NCBI RefSeq assembly: GCF_900187015.1
Contig: NZ_LT906479.1
Span: 1,054,001-1,118,000, forward strand
Source: Serratia ficaria
Lineage (GTDB): Bacteria; Pseudomonadota; Gammaproteobacteria; Enterobacterales; Enterobacteriaceae
DNA: 64,000 nucleotides
Reading direction: 5' to 3'
The notes beneath the pieces are model-generated. The model was not told where the DNA came from. It made no database searches and saw only the letters and a program-made list of their open reading frames with translations. Below, one piece after another: positions 35,909 to 44,663 of this stretch. Position 1 is the stretch's first letter. Each line of letters begins with the position of its first letter. The position numbers were made by a program, and so were the translations under genes.

Positions 35909-36538
35909 ATGTTGAAGCCTTCGATTGCCGTTGCGTTACTGATGTTGTTGTTGCCCGCCGCTCAGGCGGCGGATTACCGTGCGGGTGAACAGTATACCCG
36001 GCTGGACAAGCCGGTGGCCGCCGCGCCCGCGGTGGTGGAGTTTTTCTCTTTCTACTGCGGCCCCTGCTATCAGTTTGCCGAAACCTACCGCGTGGGCAGC
36101 ACCGTCAGCCAGGCGTTGCCCGCCGGCACCAAGCTGGCCAAGTATCACGTCGGCCTGATGGGCAAGTTGGGCCATGAACTGACCGAAGCCTGGGCGGTGG
36201 CGATGACGCTGGGCATCGAAGACCAGATCGAAGGCCCGCTGTTCGAAGCGGTGCAGAAGAAGCGCGCCATCAACGGCGTGGAAGATATTCAGCGGGTGTT
36301 CGCCGCGGCGGGCGTGGATGCCGCCACCTACGAAAATGCCCGCCACAGCCTGCTGGTGAAGGGGCTGGTCGCCAAACAAAACGAAGCGGTGAAGGCGCTG
36401 GACGTGCGCGCCACGCCGTCGTTCTACGTTGCCGGCAAGTACAAGATCGACAACGCCGGCATGGCCAGCACCCGCGTCGACGGCTATGCCAAAGAGTATG
36501 CCGCGGTGGTGCGCTACCTGCTGGATACGCAGCCTTAA
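35909..36538 (+). CDS. DsbA-like thiol:disulfide oxidoreductase with CGPC active site
   Basis: A 209-residue periplasmic protein. The signal peptide ends at PAAQA. The thioredoxin-like DsbA fold shows FFSFYCGPCYQFAE as active site and ATPSFYVAGKY as cis-proline loop (Thr before Pro). DsbA normally has CPHC and Val before the cis-Pro, so both positions that set redox power differ; CGPC is the thioredoxin dipeptide. The rest is collinear with DsbA (KLAKYHVGLMGKLGHELTEAWAVAMTLG). Start at 35909 is taken over an earlier ATG because it gives the signal peptide. No DsbB-like gene is adjacent. Confidence 0.88.
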   Translation: MLKPSIAVALLMLLLPAAQAADYRAGEQYTRLDKPVAAAPAVVEFFSFYCGPCYQFAETYRVGSTVSQALPAGTKLAKYHVGLMGKLGHELTEAWAVAMTLGIEDQIEGPLFEAVQKKRAINGVEDIQRVFAAAGVDAATYENARHSLLVKGLVAKQNEAVKALDVRATPSFYVAGKYKIDNAGMASTRVDGYAKEYAAVVRYLLDTQP

Positions 36539-36660
36539 GCGGGCGCGATGTCCTGTCATGCGCCAGCGTGCGGGCGGTGTTAACCCGTTCTTTTTCGGAT
36601 CGATATAGTTGAATTCCCGGCGGGAACTGCGGTTTCCGGCATATCACTGAGGAATCATCT

Positions 36661-38529
36661 ATGGCACTGCCTGCACAAAGTTCTATCTATTACGTCGCCA
36701 CGCTGGATGACGTTGCGTCAAACACCACCAATACCGAAGAAATTGTCGTTACGGACAGCGGTACCGGCGGACGATTTATCAAGCAACTCGCCAGCCCGAC
36801 GGCAGATCGCTGGAATGTCGACGGCGTCATGCTGATTAAGGACGCCAACGGGACAATCTGGGAACGGGTCTTTGAAGACTGCGTCGATCCAGAGTGGTGG
36901 GGCGCCAAGCCGTTCTATCGCAGCAAGACCGGCAGTTTCGTCAATGACGGTCACGACAATGCCCCCGCATTCAGCCGCATGCTGAACTGGCTGATCGATA
37001 CCCTGGTTATTCCCCCGGCCGCGTCAGGGGATGCGCCGGGCGGCACCTATATCAACTGGACGCCTAAACCGGCAGGCGTGCGTTTCAAGGGCAATCGCCA
37101 GTATGGCCTGAGCGCCACCGTTACCTGGAATACGCGCATCAATCTTTACGCCAACGGCGGCGCGATCTTCGCCAACGAGGGCTTCAATCAGAATGCCGAT
37201 GCGCCCAAGGCGCTGCTGCGGTTGTATAACGAGAAGAACCGTCCGACGATTGAGTGCACGTTGGAAAAGCTGGAAATGTACCCCTGCAGTCCTAATCGCA
37301 TCGATAGCGGCACCGGCAACCTGGGCGTGACGGCGATGCTGTTTGAAGGCGACGGCGCGGCGGGGGATTTCCGTTTTTGTCGCTGTGTGATCCGCGAAGC
37401 CAAGTTCTACAATTTCCGCACGGCGCCGGCGGTGCAATACGGCGCCCGCGCTTATCTGGTTCGTTTTTATGACACCTATTTTTCTCAGAATGCGGGGGGC
37501 GATCTTTATTACCCCGCGGGGATTGCCGATGCCGGTGAGAATTTCAGCTACACCAATTGCACCTTTGGCAACGGCGGCGTGATCAATCTGGAAGGCGGCG
37601 CGCATAACTTCGTTAACTGCTCCATCGATTACCAACAGGTCGGTTTTCTCATCAAAAATGCCCGCGTTTGCATGCTCGGCGGGCATATGGAGATTAACAG
37701 CACCAACGTCGGCAGCCGCGTGGTGATCACCGGCAGCGGCCGTTTTAACGCCGTCGGCACTAAATTCTACGGCACCATCAACGTGCCTATTACCGCCCCT
37801 TCTTATTTCGATGCTCAGCAATATCACAGCCGGGTCAATCTGCAGGATTGCGAATTTGAGAACACCTACGGGCATGCTTCACTGCTTTCCGGCAATGGCC
37901 AACTGCACGCTCAGGGTTGCTTTATGGTTAACCAGAACCAGTGCCCGGTCTTGCAGCCGCTGACTTCAGCCAATAACAGAATGTTGCGGCTGCAGACCGC
38001 CGAACAGGTTACCTCCTATCTGGCTACGCTGTATGGCTATGCGTTTACCGGCGGCAGTTATCTGGTGCAAACGGTGCAGGCGCCGGCCGGATCCGGCTTT
38101 ACCGGTAAGGTCATTGAAATCCGGAAGACCGCTCCGACCAGCGGCAGCCAGCGCATCGCCGTGCCGATGCCGATGGGCGAAGGACGGGTGCCTTATTGCA
38201 ACCTGCGGGTCATGGGAAGTGAAGCGTTTAATGCCTCCGCCGGTTATGCGTTTGCCGGTGAGGGCGTGCGCAGCACTTCAGGGCCTGCGGGGTACTATTT
38301 CTCCAACGTGAAAAACACGTGGAATTACGGTTCAATCGCCGTGACCACCGAGCCGAAAACGGCGATCGGCATGTTCGGCAACGCCAGCGACTTCAACGTC
38401 GGCAGCGGCCAAGCGCCGCGCAATATCGCCGACGGCAGCCAGCAATGGTTACTGTTTTATATCGACCTGACCAATCTGCCGCTCAACGGATCGCTCTATA
38501 TCGGCGATATCAACTTTAACGTTCTGTAA
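36661..38529 (+). CDS. large beta-helix protein resembling a phage tailspike
   Basis: A 622-residue protein without a signal peptide. Residues 1-85 (YYVATLDDVASNTTNTEEIVVTDSGTGGRF, DANGTIWERVFEDCVDPEWWGAKP) resemble the head region of phage tailspike or pectate-lyase-3 type proteins. Residues about 130-430 are rich in short beta repeats (FRFCRCVIREAKFYNF, FSYTNCTFGNGGVINLEGGAHNFVNCSIDY) typical of a right-handed parallel beta-helix. The C-terminus is a separate beta-rich domain. No phage genes surround it, and it has its own terminator. It may be a domesticated tailspike, a tailocin fibre or a polysaccharide-binding enzyme. Confidence 0.7.
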   Translation: MALPAQSSIYYVATLDDVASNTTNTEEIVVTDSGTGGRFIKQLASPTADRWNVDGVMLIKDANGTIWERVFEDCVDPEWWGAKPFYRSKTGSFVNDGHDNAPAFSRMLNWLIDTLVIPPAASGDAPGGTYINWTPKPAGVRFKGNRQYGLSATVTWNTRINLYANGGAIFANEGFNQNADAPKALLRLYNEKNRPTIECTLEKLEMYPCSPNRIDSGTGNLGVTAMLFEGDGAAGDFRFCRCVIREAKFYNFRTAPAVQYGARAYLVRFYDTYFSQNAGGDLYYPAGIADAGENFSYTNCTFGNGGVINLEGGAHNFVNCSIDYQQVGFLIKNARVCMLGGHMEINSTNVGSRVVITGSGRFNAVGTKFYGTINVPITAPSYFDAQQYHSRVNLQDCEFENTYGHASLLSGNGQLHAQGCFMVNQNQCPVLQPLTSANNRMLRLQTAEQVTSYLATLYGYAFTGGSYLVQTVQAPAGSGFTGKVIEIRKTAPTSGSQRIAVPMPMGEGRVPYCNLRVMGSEAFNASAGYAFAGEGVRSTSGPAGYYFSNVKNTWNYGSIAVTTEPKTAIGMFGNASDFNVGSGQAPRNIADGSQQWLLFYIDLTNLPLNGSLYIGDINFNVL

Positions 38530-38543
38530 TCGCGTTCCTACGC

Positions 38544-38577
38544 AAGCGATCCGGCTGCGGCCGGGTCGCTTCTGTTC
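38544..38577 (+). terminator. intrinsic terminator after the beta-helix gene
   Basis: An 11-bp stem AAGCGATCCGG / CCGGGTCGCTT (one T-G pair) with loop CTGCGG and a weak T-rich tail. Confidence 0.7.
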
Positions 38578-38701
38578 GATGCCGACGATCTGTGATCGCG
38601 CCGCCAAAACCCCGGCCCGCCATTGCTTGTGGGTTGGCGGATTGTTATGTTGATTTTCTGTTCAACGGCGCAGCGTTGCTGCTGTTTGAAAGGGGAGAGA
38701 C

Positions 38702-39601
38702 ATGATGGTGTCGACGCAGCTCAGGGACGCCGGCTTTGAAGAATGGCTGGGTAAAATCAACACCGCCTGCGGCAGGTTTTGCGCCAAAACGCTGGGGCCG
38801 GGCTTCAGCGGCGCCATGCAGGAATTCCGCGCCCATGCGCTGCGCCTGAGCGTGGTTGACGTGGCCCAGGCCCGGTTGTACCGCACCCCGCGCGAGATAG
38901 CCCGCAGCGACGGCGGGCACTTCTTTACCGTTTTCCAACTGCGCGGCACCGCGTTGATGGAACAGGGCGGGCGGCAGGCGGTGCTTTCCGCCGGCGACGC
39001 CACGCTGATCGACGCCTCGCAGCCCAGCAGTTTCACCTTTCAGCGCGATTCGCGCCAAATTTCGCTGTTGTTGCCGCGCAGCTGCCTGCCGTTGCCGCCG
39101 CCCTGCGCGCGCAGGCTGGGGGCGGAAAACGGCGCGGTGCGGCTCAGCCGGCAGTTGGTGCTCGGCAGCATGCAGGACCCGCAGATCGACGGCGCGGAAA
39201 GCGAGGCGATATTGAACGCGCTGGCGGCGCTGCTGCAGCCGGCGCTGGCGGGCGCCCAGGCGCGTCCGGCGGGCCGGCAGCCGGTATTCAACCAGGCGCT
39301 GGCGTTGATCGACCGGCATATTCAATCGGCGCAGCTGCGGCCGGAATGGGTGGCGATGGAGCTTGGCGTCTCTTTACGCAGCCTGTATCGCCTGTTTGCC
39401 CGCCAGGGGCTGGTGGTGGCGCAGTACATCAAAAACCGTCGGCTGGACCTGTGCGCGCAGGCATTGCGCAGCGCCGACGGGCAGGAAAAATTGGCCGGCA
39501 TCGGCTACGACTGGGGCTTTACCGATCACAGCCATTTTTCGACCGCCTTCAAACAGCGTTTCGGCGTTACCCCGAGCGAATACCGCAGGCAATACCGGTA
39601 A
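38702..39601 (+). CDS. feaR: AraC-family regulator FeaR
   Basis: A 299-residue activator. The N-terminal half fits the AraC-binding-like domain seen in FeaR (FEEWLGKINTACGRFCAKTLGP). The C-terminal AraC HTH pair spans about residues 200-297 (LGVSLRSLYRLFARQGLVVAQYIKNRRLDLCAQALRS, IGYDWGFTDHSHFSTAFKQRFGVTPSEYRRQY). In E. coli FeaR activates tynA and feaB for use of phenylethylamine-type amines. Here it faces feaB with 44 bases between stop codons, unlike the divergent E. coli layout. No tynA is in the window. Confidence 0.88.
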   Translation: MMVSTQLRDAGFEEWLGKINTACGRFCAKTLGPGFSGAMQEFRAHALRLSVVDVAQARLYRTPREIARSDGGHFFTVFQLRGTALMEQGGRQAVLSAGDATLIDASQPSSFTFQRDSRQISLLLPRSCLPLPPPCARRLGAENGAVRLSRQLVLGSMQDPQIDGAESEAILNALAALLQPALAGAQARPAGRQPVFNQALALIDRHIQSAQLRPEWVAMELGVSLRSLYRLFARQGLVVAQYIKNRRLDLCAQALRSADGQEKLAGIGYDWGFTDHSHFSTAFKQRFGVTPSEYRRQYR

Positions 39602-39645
39602 CCGATTGGCGGGGCTGACGATGAGCCGGCCCCGGTTGTTTTCGC

Positions 39646-41145
39646 TCAGTAACGAATGCACACCGATTTGGTTTCGGTATAGGCGTCCAGCCAGTCCGGG
39701 CCGAAATCGCGGCCGCTGCCCGACTGCTTGAAGCCGCCGAACGGCATGTTGGCGTCGATCAGCGTATGGGTGTTGACCCATACCGTGCCGGCCTGAATGC
39801 GCGGCGTCATGGCCATCGCCTTCTGCAGGCTGGTGGTCCACAGGCTGGCGGTCAGCCCATAGTCGGTATCGTTGGCCTTGCTCAGCGCCTCTTCGGCGTC
39901 CGCCACGCGGATCAGGTTGACCACCGGGCCAAACACCTCCTCACGCGTCAGGTCAAGCCGGTCGTCCGGGTTGATCACCAGCGTCGGCGGAATATAAAAA
40001 CCGTTGGCGTCCGGGCCGGCGGAACCGACGATCAGCTCGGCATTTTTCGCCCGGGCGTCGTCCAGGTAGGCCGCCACCTTATTGCGGTGGTCGCGCGACA
40101 CCAGCGGGTTAATCTGCGCGCCGGCGTCCATCCCCGGCCCGACCGACAGTGATTTTACCGCCTGCTCGAAGCCGGCGACCAGTTGGTCGTATATCGGCGC
40201 TTCGATGTAAATCCGCGAGCTGGCGGCGCACACCTGGCCCTGGTTGAGGAAGCTGCCCAACATCAGGCCTTCCACCACCTGCTGCGGATCGGCGTCTTTC
40301 AGCACGATGGCCGGGTTTTTGCCGCCCAGCTCCAGGGTTACCCGGGTCAGGCGGTCGGCTGCGGCGCGCGCGATGCTTTTGCCTACCGGCGTCGAGCCGG
40401 TGAAGCTGACCTTGGCGATCAGCGGGTGCTGGGTCAGCGCCTTGCCGCAAACCGTGCCTCTGCCGGTGACGACGTTGAACACCCCGGGCGGAATACCGGC
40501 TTCGGTCGCCAGTTCGGCCATGCGCAGCAGGGTCAGCGGGGTGGTTTCCGAAGGCTTGATGACGATCGAACAGCCCGCCGCCAGCGCCGGCATCACTTTC
40601 CACATGCCGATCATCAGCGGGAAGTTCCATGGCACTATGCCGGCGACCACGCCGAGCGGCTCTTTGCGGGTATAAACCTGATATTTGGCGCCCGGCGGCA
40701 TCGGAATCGACACGTCCAGCGTCTGGCCGGTGATTTTGGTGGCGAGGCCGGCGGTGTAACGCATCCAGTTCAGCGTGCTGCCGACCTCAAACGCGCGGGC
40801 GATGTTGATCGATTTGCCCTGTTCCAGCGTTTCCAGCTGCGCCAGCTCTTCGGCATGCTGCTCGACCAGATCGGCGTAACGTAGCAAAATGCGCTCGCGC
40901 TCGGCCGGCAGACGCTGCGCCCACACGCCTTCGCTGAACGCCCGGTGGGCGGATTGTACCGCCAGGGCGACGTCGTGCTCGTTGGCGTCGGCGGTGGAGG
41001 CGATCTGCTGCCCGTTGGCCGGGTTATACACCGCCAGTCGGCCATCGGCGGCGGAGCCGCGCCATTGGCCGTCGATATAAAGGCCATGCTGACGTTCGAG
41101 AAAACGCGACACGCTATCCAGCACGGTCAGGGTATTGTCAGGCAT
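39646..41145 (-). CDS. feaB: phenylacetaldehyde dehydrogenase
   Basis: A 499-residue NAD-dependent aldehyde dehydrogenase, the same length as E. coli FeaB. It oxidises phenylacetaldehyde to phenylacetate. Catalytic motifs are present: [49 protein letters not shown] (general-base Glu) and the cysteine in [13 protein letters not shown]. The start at 41145 has a GGAGG site. Regulation by the neighbouring FeaR is expected. Confidence 0.93.
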   Translation of the reverse strand: MPDNTLTVLDSVSRFLERQHGLYIDGQWRGSAADGRLAVYNPANGQQIASTADANEHDVALAVQSAHRAFSEGVWAQRLPAERERILLRYADLVEQHAEELAQLETLEQGKSINIARAFEVGSTLNWMRYTAGLATKITGQTLDVSIPMPPGAKYQVYTRKEPLGVVAGIVPWNFPLMIGMWKVMPALAAGCSIVIKPSETTPLTLLRMAELATEAGIPPGVFNVVTGRGTVCGKALTQHPLIAKVSFTGSTPVGKSIARAAADRLTRVTLELGGKNPAIVLKDADPQQVVEGLMLGSFLNQGQVCAASSRIYIEAPIYDQLVAGFEQAVKSLSVGPGMDAGAQINPLVSRDHRNKVAAYLDDARAKNAELIVGSAGPDANGFYIPPTLVINPDDRLDLTREEVFGPVVNLIRVADAEEALSKANDTDYGLTASLWTTSLQKAMAMTPRIQAGTVWVNTHTLIDANMPFGGFKQSGSGRDFGPDWLDAYTETKSVCIRY

Positions 41146-41296
41146 ACGCCCTCCTGTCAGACATATGGGGTTGGGGTTAACCCGCAAAGTCTATATCAGC
41201 CGCCAAAAAGCGGCTTTGGTCTGCCTGACATTCGGTTTGCGCTGCGTGACACTTTGGCGATAGCGGCCGGCGTTCGCCGGCCGTGGCGCCGGGGGA

Positions 41297-41935
41297 TTAT
41301 GAGCTGAGGGTCGCCAGGCGGGTGGCGAAGCCGAGGAACAGCAGGCCAATCAGGCCGTTGCCGAGTTTCGCCAGGCCTTTCTTGTGGTTGAAGAAGTGCG
41401 CCAGCATCGCGCCGGAGAAGATCAGCGTGGTCATGTAGACGAAGCTGACGGACTCGAGGATCAGCGCCAGGATGGTGAACGACAGGCCGGTATGCGCATA
41501 GTTGAAGTCGATAAACTGCACGAAGAACGACACATAGAACAGGATGGCCTTCGGATTGGTCAGGCTCAGCGTCAGCGATTTGCGCAGGATGCTGTGGCCG
41601 CCTTCAATCTGCTGCTGTTGCGTCGCCGCCTTTTGGATAAAGGTGGCGTAGAGGATTTTTGCGCCGAGGAACAGCAGGTAGATTGCGCCGAGGAAACGCA
41701 CCAGGGTAAACAGGAACGGCGTAGTGCGGATCAGCGAGGCCACGCCGATATAGGCGCAGAAGATCAGCACGGCATCGCCGATAAACACCCCCAGCGCGGC
41801 GGTGTAGCCGGCGCGCACGCCGCGCGACACGCCGGTTTTCAGCACGTACAGCGTATTCGGCCCCGGCAGGATGATGATGAAAACCACTCCGGCTAAATAG
41901 GTCCAAAGATTCAGGACGCCAAAACTCTCTAACAC
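41297..41935 (-). CDS. leuE: leucine efflux protein
   Basis: A 212-residue RhtB/LysE-family exporter with about six helices. The N-terminal signature [43 protein letters not shown] and the [17 protein letters not shown] segment match E. coli LeuE, which exports leucine and other hydrophobic amino acids. The start is GTG at 41935 with GGAGAGG 8 bases upstream, giving the same length as E. coli LeuE; the upstream frame extension is not needed. Confidence 0.93.
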   Translation of the reverse strand: MLESFGVLNLWTYLAGVVFIIILPGPNTLYVLKTGVSRGVRAGYTAALGVFIGDAVLIFCAYIGVASLIRTTPFLFTLVRFLGAIYLLFLGAKILYATFIQKAATQQQQIEGGHSILRKSLTLSLTNPKAILFYVSFFVQFIDFNYAHTGLSFTILALILESVSFVYMTTLIFSGAMLAHFFNHKKGLAKLGNGLIGLLFLGFATRLATLSS

Positions 41936-42235
41936 AATAACCTCTCCATGCGCGCAACAATCAGGCAAAAACACTGGCCACGCCGGTGGCCGGCCGCGAT
42001 CCTAACGCCGTGCAGGCGGGTTGGCAACGTAATAAACTTCATGTTGTTGGCTGAAATTTGTCGTAGCGCGCTGCCCCGCGGCCATGCTGCTCAACACCGA
42101 TAAGCCGCCGTGAGAAACGGATGATGAAAAAGCCGACCGACAGCCCCCTCTGTGAGGGGGGCGCCGGCCGGAGCGGGGCGCGCGAGGTGACAACCGGATG
42201 AATGAGGCGCCGCGTGGGGGATATCCCACGGCGCC

Positions 42236-43096
42236 TTATAGCTTGCGCGCCAGCAGCGTGGCGAAACGCAGGGAGATGCGGTTGCCGGCGGCGTCGGTCT
42301 TGTGCAGCTGCCCCACCTCCTCGTTGTACTTGAGAATTTCCCAATCGCGATAACAGTTCTTCAGCTCTCCCGGTTTGAAGGTGAAGGGGAACGGCAGCGG
42401 GCAAGGGTAGTCCGGCGTGTCCATCGCCGCGACGATCAGGTTATGGCCGCCGCGGCGGGTGCTGTCCTGCATGTTTTGCACGATAGTCGGGATTTGCCGG
42501 CGATCGAGGAACATCAGCACCACGGTAGAGAGGATGAAGTCGTACTCGCCGCTGAAACGCTGGGTATTGAGGTCCCGCACGCCGGCGTTCAGGTTCGACA
42601 GCCGTTCCGCGTCGATAATCTGGTTGAGGCGTTCAATCGACGGCGCGTGCTTGTCCCAGGCGGTGACGTCGAAGCCTTTCAGGTTCAGATACAGCGAGTT
42701 GCGCCCGCCGCCGCAGCCCAGATCCAGCGCTTTGCCCGGCGCGATGCGCGCTGCGGCCTCAATCACCTCGGAGTGGGTGCGCGTAAGCTCATATTTTTTA
42801 TGGTAGTAATCTTCCGGCGAGCAGTAGAACGCCAGTTGGCAGGTCATGTCGTCCGAGAACGCGACGATGCGGTGCCACTGCTGCGGCTCGATAAACGGCG
42901 GCTGGCTTGCCGGGCTGAATTGCCAGGTTTCGCGGGTGGCGCCGTCTTCGGTCATCATGGCGAAGGTCAGGCTGCCGCTCAGCAGCGTCAGCTTCGCCCA
43001 GGTGCCGCTTTGGGTGTTATGCCGCTGGCGAAATGCCTCCGGCAGCGTGGCGGCGTCCCATTCGGGCAGGGTTTTATAACAAAGCAGCTGATCCAT
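42236..43096 (-). CDS. tehB: tellurite-resistance methyltransferase TehB, long form
   Basis: A 286-residue protein. Residues 1-100 are a small beta-rich N-terminal domain (ending [24 protein letters not shown]) that E. coli TehB lacks but the Haemophilus type has. The rest is a class-I SAM-dependent methyltransferase with [14 protein letters not shown] and [13 protein letters not shown]. TehB detoxifies tellurite by methylation. No tehA is adjacent. The start at 43096 gives [14 protein letters not shown] strong hairpin lies immediately after the stop codon (42205-42236), without a T-run. Confidence 0.92.
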   Translation of the reverse strand: MDQLLCYKTLPEWDAATLPEAFRQRHNTQSGTWAKLTLLSGSLTFAMMTEDGATRETWQFSPASQPPFIEPQQWHRIVAFSDDMTCQLAFYCSPEDYYHKKYELTRTHSEVIEAAARIAPGKALDLGCGGGRNSLYLNLKGFDVTAWDKHAPSIERLNQIIDAERLSNLNAGVRDLNTQRFSGEYDFILSTVVLMFLDRRQIPTIVQNMQDSTRRGGHNLIVAAMDTPDYPCPLPFPFTFKPGELKNCYRDWEILKYNEEVGQLHKTDAAGNRISLRFATLLARKL

Positions 43097-43196
43097 AACG
43101 CTCTCCTCAAGCTTGGCGGTCAAAGCGATTTAATATGATGCATATAAAATACATCTTTTAATGCGCCTTGAACATGCCTGAAATCATGAAAGCGGC

Positions 43197-43365
43197 TTAT
43201 AGCCGCCGCCGCATGCGGGTAGTGACCGCCCTGAAACCGAGACGGGCGTACAGCCGCGCCGCCGTCGGATTATCGTTGAAGACCGTCAGCTCGGCGTATT
43301 GCGCCCCCGCCGCCCGCGCGGTAGCGCTCGCGCTCCTGCTCCGTCATTTCCCTGAGTTCGATCAT
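43197..43365 (-). pseudogene. GNAT acetyltransferase remnant with internal deletion
   Basis: The first codons from ATG at 43365 read MIELREMTEQERERYRA, a typical GNAT start. In another frame the last codons read AELTVFNDNPTAARLYARLGFRAVTTRMRR, a typical GNAT C-terminus with the NDNPTAARLYxxLGF motif, and stop at 43197. Only 169 bases remain of a gene that is usually about 450-500. The middle is deleted and the frames no longer join. Confidence 0.75.
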
Positions 43366-43494
43366 CTTGTTATTCCTTGAGTTATTTTCCTTTTACAGAC
43401 TAGCCTATGTGTGGGCGGCGGCATATTTAAACTGGATTGTGCCCGCCGGCTGGGCTAACTTCACTGCAGCCTATGCATAACGATCAGGGAAAAG

Positions 43495-44610
43495 ATGCCA
43501 TTACGCCGTGTGACTCAATCCAAACTCTTCCGCCCGCTGAGCCTGGCCGCGCTGCTGGTGCTGGCGGGTTGTGCCAGTAAAACCACCCCCACTTCCCCTG
43601 CGGCGCGCCCCGCCGACGTGAAGGCGCAGCTGGTGCGGCTGATGCCGGCCAACGCCGGCGATCGTCAGGGCTGGGCCACCGACATCACCGCCGCGTTCGC
43701 CGCCCAGGGCATCGAACCGAGCAACGAGAATCTGTGTTCCGTGCTGGCGGTTACCGAACAGGAGTCGACCTTCCAGGCCAGCCCGCAGGTGCCGGGGCTG
43801 TCGAAAATCGCCTGGAAAGAGATCGACCGGCGCGCCGACCAGCTGCATATACCGAACTTCCTGGTGCACACCGCCTTGCTGATCAAATCGTCGAACGGCA
43901 AGAGCTACAGCGAACGGCTGGACAAGGTGCGCACCGAGAAAGACCTGAGCGATATCTTCGATGACATGATCAACCGGGTGCCGATGGGGCAAACGTTGTT
44001 CGGCAAGCTGAATCCGGTGCATACCGGCGGCCCGATGCAGGTGAGCATCGCCTTCGCCGAAGCGCATGCGAAAGGGTACCCGTATCCGGTCGACGGTTCG
44101 ATCCGCCGTGAAGTGTTCAGCCGCCGCGGCGGCATGTATTTCGGCATCGCGCATCTGTTGGGCTATCCGGCCGACTACAGCCGGCCGATTTACCGCTTCG
44201 CCGATTTCAACGCCGGCTGGTACGCCAGCCGCAATGCGGCGTTCCAGAGCGCGGTCAGCCGGGCGAGCGGCATTCCGCTGGCGCTGGACGGCGACCTGAT
44301 CAACTACGGCACCGACAAGCCCGGCTCCACCGAGCTGGCGGCGCGCACCCTCGGCAAACGGCTGGACATGAGCGACTCCAGCATTCGGCGGGCGTTGGAA
44401 AAGGGCGATCGGCTCGACTTTGCCGATACCAGCCTGTATGAACGGGTTTATGCGCTGGCGGAGCAAACCACCGGCGGTAAATTGCCGCGCGAGATGCTGC
44501 CGGGCATCCAGCTGGAAAGCCCGAAAATCACCCGCAAGCTGACCACCGCCTGGTTCGCCAAGCGGGTGGATGAGCGGCGGCAGCGCTGCATGGCGCGCGC
44601 CGGCGGTTAA
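43495..44610 (+). CDS. DUF1615 lipoprotein
   Basis: A 371-residue lipoprotein with signal and lipobox VLAGC (Cys26). The large DUF1615 domain covers nearly all the rest (WATDITAAFAAQGIEPSNENLCSVLAVTEQESTFQASPQVPGL, GGPMQVSIAFAEAHAKGYPYP, REVFSRRGGMYFGIAHLLGYP, NAGWYASRNAAFQ). The VTEQESTF and GPMQVS patterns recall lytic transglycosylase folds, so a role in the cell wall is possible but not shown. It is monocistronic. Confidence 0.85.
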   Translation: MPLRRVTQSKLFRPLSLAALLVLAGCASKTTPTSPAARPADVKAQLVRLMPANAGDRQGWATDITAAFAAQGIEPSNENLCSVLAVTEQESTFQASPQVPGLSKIAWKEIDRRADQLHIPNFLVHTALLIKSSNGKSYSERLDKVRTEKDLSDIFDDMINRVPMGQTLFGKLNPVHTGGPMQVSIAFAEAHAKGYPYPVDGSIRREVFSRRGGMYFGIAHLLGYPADYSRPIYRFADFNAGWYASRNAAFQSAVSRASGIPLALDGDLINYGTDKPGSTELAARTLGKRLDMSDSSIRRALEKGDRLDFADTSLYERVYALAEQTTGGKLPREMLPGIQLESPKITRKLTTAWFAKRVDERRQRCMARAGG

Positions 44611-44663
44611 ACGAGAGCGGCGTGCCCTGAGTGATAAGGTTCACCGCTCAGGGTGCAATGGCG

